The notes under the pieces: generated by a model
What the model saw: the letters and a program-made list of their open reading frames with translations, nothing else
Told to the model about the DNA's origin: nothing
Databases searched by the model: none
Program-made: the position numbers and the translations under genes
Origin: Gordionus sp. m RMFG-2023
Taxonomy: Eukaryota > Nematomorpha > Gordioida > Chordodea > Parachordodidae
DNA: 64,000 bases
Assembly: GCF_954871325.1 (NCBI RefSeq)
Contig: NC_088776.1
Span: 53,834,569-53,898,568 of the forward strand
Direction: 5' to 3'
Shown: positions 58,680-64,000 of the stretch, piece after piece
Numbering within the stretch: position 1 is the stretch's first letter
Layout: each line of letters begins with the position of its first letter

Positions 58680-59960
58680 TCCCCCCCCTCAAGGACTTTA
58701 TTTATAGGCCATATAACCCCGGACTCTTCTATTACGTATAAAAAAAATCAAATTACAAATGTTTTATAATAGTGTATATAGAAAAAATTTTTGTTTCTTA
58801 TAAAAAAACGATAAGTTAAACTTTAAATTATAATAAAAAGAATTAGTCATTTATTTTTTGTAATAAAAAAAAATTTTATTTTAGATAGTTAAAATTAATA
58901 CTAAAATAAAAATATATAAATCCCTAATATAAATCTAAGACCTTTATTTTCGATAATTTGTAGTTTAAAAAACATAAAAATCTGTAAGTGTACGTTTATA
59001 CTTACACTTATTTTTCATCAGAAAAAAATATTTTCAAAATTAAACTTTTTAATTAAAAGTTTAAATAAATATAATAGTTTTTATTATGTAGAAAAACAAA
59101 ATCAGAATGCATTTACATGTTTATCAAAAAAAAATAAAATAAATTAGGATATTTGTTTAAAATTAAAAAAAAAATTAGCTCTGAAATTTAAAATCTTTAA
59201 ACATAAAATTCCTCATAAATATATTATTTTATTTTATTTCTAAAACTATAATATTTTTTTTAATTATCTAATAGATACAACACAAAATTTAAATATGAAA
59301 AAAAAGTAAAAAAAAAAATAACATATATTATTTTCATAAACAGTATAATTATGTTATTTTTTGGATTGGGATTTCTATTTATTTTAGAGGAAAAGAAGAG
59401 TTGCTTATAAAGAAAATTTGCAAATAGCCGCTCATAACTTTCTTCATATCTCTTGCTGTATGAAATATTTGCATTTAATTTTTGACTAGTATGAAAAAGG
59501 GATAAGCCAAAATTTAAAAAAATTTATAGTTTTTTTCGTTTTTTTACATTCAATTTTTCTTTATTTTTATTATAAATATTTTTCGTTGCTATTTTATGAA
59601 AAAACGTATCCTTTTGTTGAAAAAATTTTTTTCTCCCCTTTTTTATGCCTAATATTATTGGTGGAAAGCGTTTCGCATATAGACATTTTGCTTAGCACTT
59701 TTCGATTATATTTTTTGTCTAGGACTTTTCGACTATAGCTTTTTCGTTTAAGGAGTGCCAATAAACGCCAATAAGTAACAATTTGGCCTGTAGTTTTTTT
59801 TACCTAAGCTATTATCAAAAGTCTTAGGCAAAATTCTATAGACGAATCTCTTGTATACCTTTATTATGTTCTTTGTTTACTATATTGATTTGTACAATCT
59901 TTATTCAGAAAATTAAATGAGTAGTATACTTCTCAATTTTTTTATATTTATAGCTATAGG
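58680..59960. repeat. Large segmental repeat, copy B
   Basis: Shorter copy of the segment at 55440-57560: 'acgtataaaaaaaatcaaattacaaatg' (58733), 'attagctctgaaattt' (59175), 'aaagaagagttgc', the fold-back (59668-59845), then 'gacgaatctcttgtatacc' and 'ttgatttgtacaatctttattcagaaaattaaatgag'. It lacks the G-run block that ends copies A and C. Confidence 0.65.
59668..59845. repeat. Fold-back repeat (GCGTTTCGCC family), copy 2
   Basis: GCGTTTCGCATATAGACATT at the left against 'ctataga-cga' and TCTTAGGCA at the right. The hairpin is more degraded than in copy 1. Confidence 0.6.
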
Positions 59961-61269
59961 AATTAATTAAAAAATTTTAATTTGGGCCAAGCATAAATTT
60001 AGGAGATATAGCATTTTAATCATTAGTCAAAAATCCTGAATCTTTTTTCTTCAAGGGCTTTGATTAATAGTTCTATGATATTTTTCCATTTTTTAATCAT
60101 TATCTTTACATGTATTTTGTGATACTCATTTTATAAATAAAATAAAAAATTTAAAAGGCATAGACATGAAGGCAAGCTCTTTATGATAACCTTTATATTA
60201 ATGCCTTCAAACCATTATAAACAACCAAGCAAGGAGCCTTTGTAAAAACTGTAATTCCGCTTTAATTCAAATCAAGTGTATGAATGATTCAATTATGAAT
60301 TTTTTTGTTATTTATATTGAGTTACTGTAGAGGAAACAGGGAATGGGGAGATATTTTTCGTTCAAACCTTAATAATTTTAACATTAATAGATTAATCTGA
60401 ATTAGTGAAACATCTTCTGAATCCCAAAAGTATAGGTTATTTGAAATAATTAATATATATTTTATAAAGATATTTGCTTAGAAAATTGTATTTAAATAAA
60501 AAAATATTTTTTGTCCCAACCATGACAGACTCTGTGTACGTTGGGGCACACATTTGTGATAGTTGGGACAATCGTGAAATAGAGGTCTAAATAAATTTAA
60601 AAATTTTAAATCAGTAATCAAGTAAGATTAGAAACTATAATACATTTGATTTTATTAATAATATTGAAATTCATAACCAATAACTATATTAAAAAAATTT
60701 TAGAAAGATTTAGGAAATTTATTTTGGTAAAAAAACAATTGTAAAAAATTTTTTTTATTTAAACATAGGCATAGTGAAAGATATGTATTTAATTATATTT
60801 ATTGCACATAAAAAAATTATCAAATTTTACACAACTTTCGCGTGCCCATCCAACATTAGTATATGATAAAATGAGCTAAAATGTGGTGTTCCAAATATAC
60901 TATGACCAACTATGATAGAGTTAGCTTTATAAATATCATCAAAAATCATATTATTTCATTTTAATTGGTACTGAAAGTTTGTCAGATTGGAAAATAGGGT
61001 TTAAACTTTCCTAAGATCTATTTATTAAGATTTTTGAAGTTCTATTTATAAATATAAAGGATAAAGTTTGCTAATATTTTTTATTACTTTTGGTATGCCA
61101 AAACACATTTTATTCTGTAAAAATTAAAATACTAAATATTTTTTAGCCAATTATGATGCAATTATCTATGTTACGCTCAAATTTCTAGTCTTATATGAAA
61201 GAAAATATTATTTTAACGATAACATTCCATAAAAGAATGAGAAAAGTCTTGTTATTGTTCCAATAAAAT
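59961..61269. other. AT-rich sequence without gene
   Basis: No ORF over 60 codons. A short GC-richer stretch at 60515-60585 has inverted TGTCCCAAC (60512) and GTTGGGACA (60562), about 60 bp apart, so it may be another small fold-back element. Confidence 0.45.
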
Positions 61270-63130
61270 CCCTAAAAACTGTCCTGTGAAAGGCGGATAC
61301 CCCTTCCCATTAAATTAGTGTTATATATAATCTCTCACCATGATGTAAATCTATTTTAGAAGACAATTTTTTTCCCTAGGATATAGCATAATAAAAATAT
61401 CTAAATAAAATTTAGAAGAAATTTAGAACTACTAGCTTGTCTAGGGCAACTAACATTTTTAGGTTAGAACAAATTTTTCTGGGTGATATATATAATATAG
61501 GTGAAACAGGCAAATTTAATATATTTGACAATTTATTTCCATTTATTTATTAATTAATATTAAATTTGAAAATCAACGTGAAGGATTTAGAAAATTTGCT
61601 TCATAGCACTTTAATTTTTTTGGACAATATAACCCAGGTCTCGCTACTCTACTATTACTTTAAAAAAAACTTAAATACAAATTATTTTACCTATAATTAG
61701 ATACATTTTCATTTTCTTATAAAAAAAATGAGTTTAACTTTAAATTAAAATGAAAAGGATTTAGTTTCAGTTTTTTTTTAATAAAAAAATTTATTTAAGA
61801 TATTTAAAATAAATACTATAATAAAAAAAATTTAAATCCCTAAAATAAATATAAGATCTTTATTTTCGGTTATTTGTAGTAATAAAATAATAATAGGAAA
61901 GTGTACGATTGTACTTAAACTTAGTATTTATCAAAATATATATACATAAATTTAGATGTTTGTTCAAAAGGTTAAATAAATATAATATTCTTTTTTTAAT
62001 TTGTAGAAAAAATAAAAATTAGGAAATGCACTTACACGTTTATCAAAAAAAATAAGATAAATTATAAATATTTGTTTAAAATTAAAAAAAATTAGTTCTG
62101 AAATTTAAAATCTTATGGGTTGGAATGCGTTTCGCTTATACCTATTTTGTCTAATACTTTTCGCCTATAGTTTTTCTCCTAAGGAGAGCCAATACGACAT
62201 TAAGTAACAATTTTGCCTAAAGATATTTTTTAAAAACCTATTAGGAAAAATATTTAGGCGAAATGTCTATAGACGAATCTCTTCTATACCATTATTATGT
62301 ACTTTGTTTATTATATTGATTTGTACAATCTATATTCAGAAGATTAAATTAGAATACACTTAAAAACTGAATTGACTTTTACTTTATTGGCTATATAGTT
62401 GAAGCTATATGGCTGACTAAGCAGACGACTATTTAGAAATAGACTGACACGATTTTATTCTATAACGTTGAAAAAACCAGTCTATTCCTAAAATTGATAG
62501 GTGTGTTAAGTATGACATAAGCATATCAAAGTAGCTAATATTTTTTTTAAATATTTTCTAATTCCAAATTTTTATTTTCAAAAATAAGAATAGTAAAAAA
62601 CCAATTTTTCAAATACCGTTACGCTTTAAAAACCTATCACAGGTAGGGGATATGACAAAAAATTGTTATTAAAATTGGAAAGTAATAGACGAGGAGTAGT
62701 TTTAAATTAAATTTCTCTCAATAGATTATAATTTCCTCTTATTTTGCTGGGTCGAGTGCCTGAGAAAGATTGAGGAGGATAGAGATATTATAATTTGCTT
62801 ATGGGGGGGGGGGGGAGGGGGGGGAAGGGGGGGGGGATGCAGAAGTCCCAAATAAAATTTATAATGAAATCTTACCTAATAATGTTTTCTCACCTTATCA
62901 AAATATGTCTACCTCACTTATTGATTGTCCATATTTTATAGATTATTTATTAAAATTATAAGGTTGAAAGTTGAAATTATTTAACCCTAATCCTTTTTAT
63001 AAAATTTACAGCCATTCCCTGAGTATCCTTACCCCAATAATAAGTAATAGGCATAATCTGTTAATATTGTATTGCTAGTTCTTTATTTTCAGATTAGAAG
63101 AAAATTATAACAGAATTAAATAATTATACC
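61270..63130. repeat. Large segmental repeat, copy C
   Basis: Same block order as copy A: 'agaagacaattttttt' (61360), 'aatcaacgtgaaggattt' (61570), the fold-back (62126), 'gacgaatctcttctatacc', 'ggcatatcaaagtagctaat', and the 'gggtcgagtgcctgagaaagattgaggagg' block with a long G-run (62803-62838). Landmarks are offset about 5.5-5.8 kb from copy A. Confidence 0.7.
62126..62278. repeat. Fold-back repeat (GCGTTTCGCC family), copy 3
   Basis: GCGTTTCGCTTATACCTATT at the left and TTAGGCGAAATGTCTATAGA at the right form the inverted ends. Same size and position within segment C as copy 1 in segment A. Confidence 0.65.
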
Positions 63131-64000
63131 TACAAATAAAAATACATTACTTAAAAAATTTCTAAGACAATGAAAAAATATTTTTTTGAAAGGTTATATT
63201 CAAATTAATATTTTTTTGAAATTGTTTTTAAAATATAAGATTAATCAACTTATAATTTCTATAAATTATTTTTAAAATATTATTTTTACAATTTTATTAT
63301 AAAAAGATTTTGGGTGTTTTTTAAAAATTTTAATTAAAATATATTTGTATTTAATTTTTTTGATTCTTAAATATATATTATGAGGAGCTTATTTGGTCGT
63401 CATAACGCGAAGATATATCTCATATCGATAAATATTTATGTGATTTTATTGGCATGTCATGAAGAATTGGATTGGAAAAAGGACACTTCTAGAATAAAAG
63501 GTTTATATAAAGCAAATACTAGAGCTATTCTATTTATAATAAATGAACTCATTTATAAAAACACTTCTTTATTTTCCATTTATATTTAAAATACTTAAAA
63601 AAGCCTTATTGAATAAATATTTCCAATTATAATATTAAATCAAATTTTTATGTAGATAAAAAATTGTGATCCGAGTTATAATCTAAATAATGTTAGCCAT
63701 AAATTTTCTATGGGGAGGGGGGGAGGGGATAATTTTTTTATATTGAAATCTTTTTTTGAGCATTAAAAATGTATTAAAACTAATCATCATATAATAATTT
63801 ATTAAAACTAATCATATTTAAAAATTTGATAATTTCGCACACAAATAATAAAATATTAGAAAATTCTTAATATTAAGAGCGAATATAATACGGTATGTAA
63901 ATCACATAAAATATTGGAATGTAAATAACAAATTAAACATTTTATAATGATTTAAAAAGTTAATCAAAATATATCATAAATGAAAATTTAATTATATTTG
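63131..64000. other. AT-rich sequence without recognised gene
   Basis: A 69-codon ORF at 63380-63589 has ordinary amino-acid composition but no domain I recognise. The G-run GGGGAGGGGGGGAGGGG lies at about 63713-63729. Nothing else seen. Confidence 0.4.

Noticed and set aside
63380-63589. 69-codon ORF near the right edge
   Set aside because: No recognisable domain, no splice context and AT-rich surroundings; chance cannot be excluded.
1-64000. tRNA, rRNA or other host housekeeping genes
   Set aside because: No stretch with a convincing tRNA A/B-box cloverleaf or rRNA core sequence was seen by eye; a tRNAscan or covariance search could still find one.

Overview
The window looks like a stretch of an AT-rich animal (probably invertebrate) genome made almost entirely of transposable elements and their debris. 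I recognise no host gene, rRNA, tRNA, operon or bacterial-style gene order. The evidence for a eukaryote is: RTE-type non-LTR retrotransposons with target-site duplications (TSDs), several hAT DNA transposons with exact 8-bp TSDs, a Ty3/Gypsy remnant, and a transposase gene with short GT-AG introns (39, 43 and 61 bp) whose reading phases match. The species cannot be fixed from this sequence.

Layout. 1-9770: a higher-order satellite-like repeat (monomer about 0.55-0.75 kb, larger unit about 3.5 kb), interrupted by a 5'-truncated minus-strand RTE (3235-4988) and a 395-bp hAT MITE (7563-7957). 10080-12960: decayed minus-strand Ty3/Gypsy pol. 13039-16279: hAT element with long internal inverted arms. 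16280-17720: possible gag side of the same Gypsy. 18484-18762: small TIR element. 19320-20883 and 28339-29100: a reverse-transcriptase remnant split right behind its YxDD-type motif by a 7,455-bp hAT element (20884-28338). 30275-31490: tandem duplication carrying fold-back repeats. 33742-35110: element with CCCCCGGAAA-rich inverted ends. 36447-41494: second RTE copy, itself split by a 2.0-kb hAT derivative (37733-39732) with an exact TSD. 46723-50157: full-length, apparently intact RTE with an 18-bp TSD. 53559-55136: decayed hAT. 55440-63130: a three-fold repeated segment with fold-back repeats, plus a hAT MITE (58212-58471).

Three results stand out. (1) The 7.45-kb hAT element carries a split transposase gene. 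Between its zinc-finger exon and the body of the gene lie six tandem 84/87-nt cassettes, all open, all flanked by TAG acceptor and GAG|GTA donor, and all phase 0-0; this looks like a tandemly duplicated cassette-exon array inside a transposon. (2) The intact RTE starts with a sequence that folds as an HDV-like self-cleaving ribozyme, with P1, P2, P3, P4 and a catalytic C where the fold requires them. (3) The 260-bp MITE at 58212 has the same ends as the 7.45-kb hAT, so a putative autonomous element and a likely non-autonomous client lie in one window.
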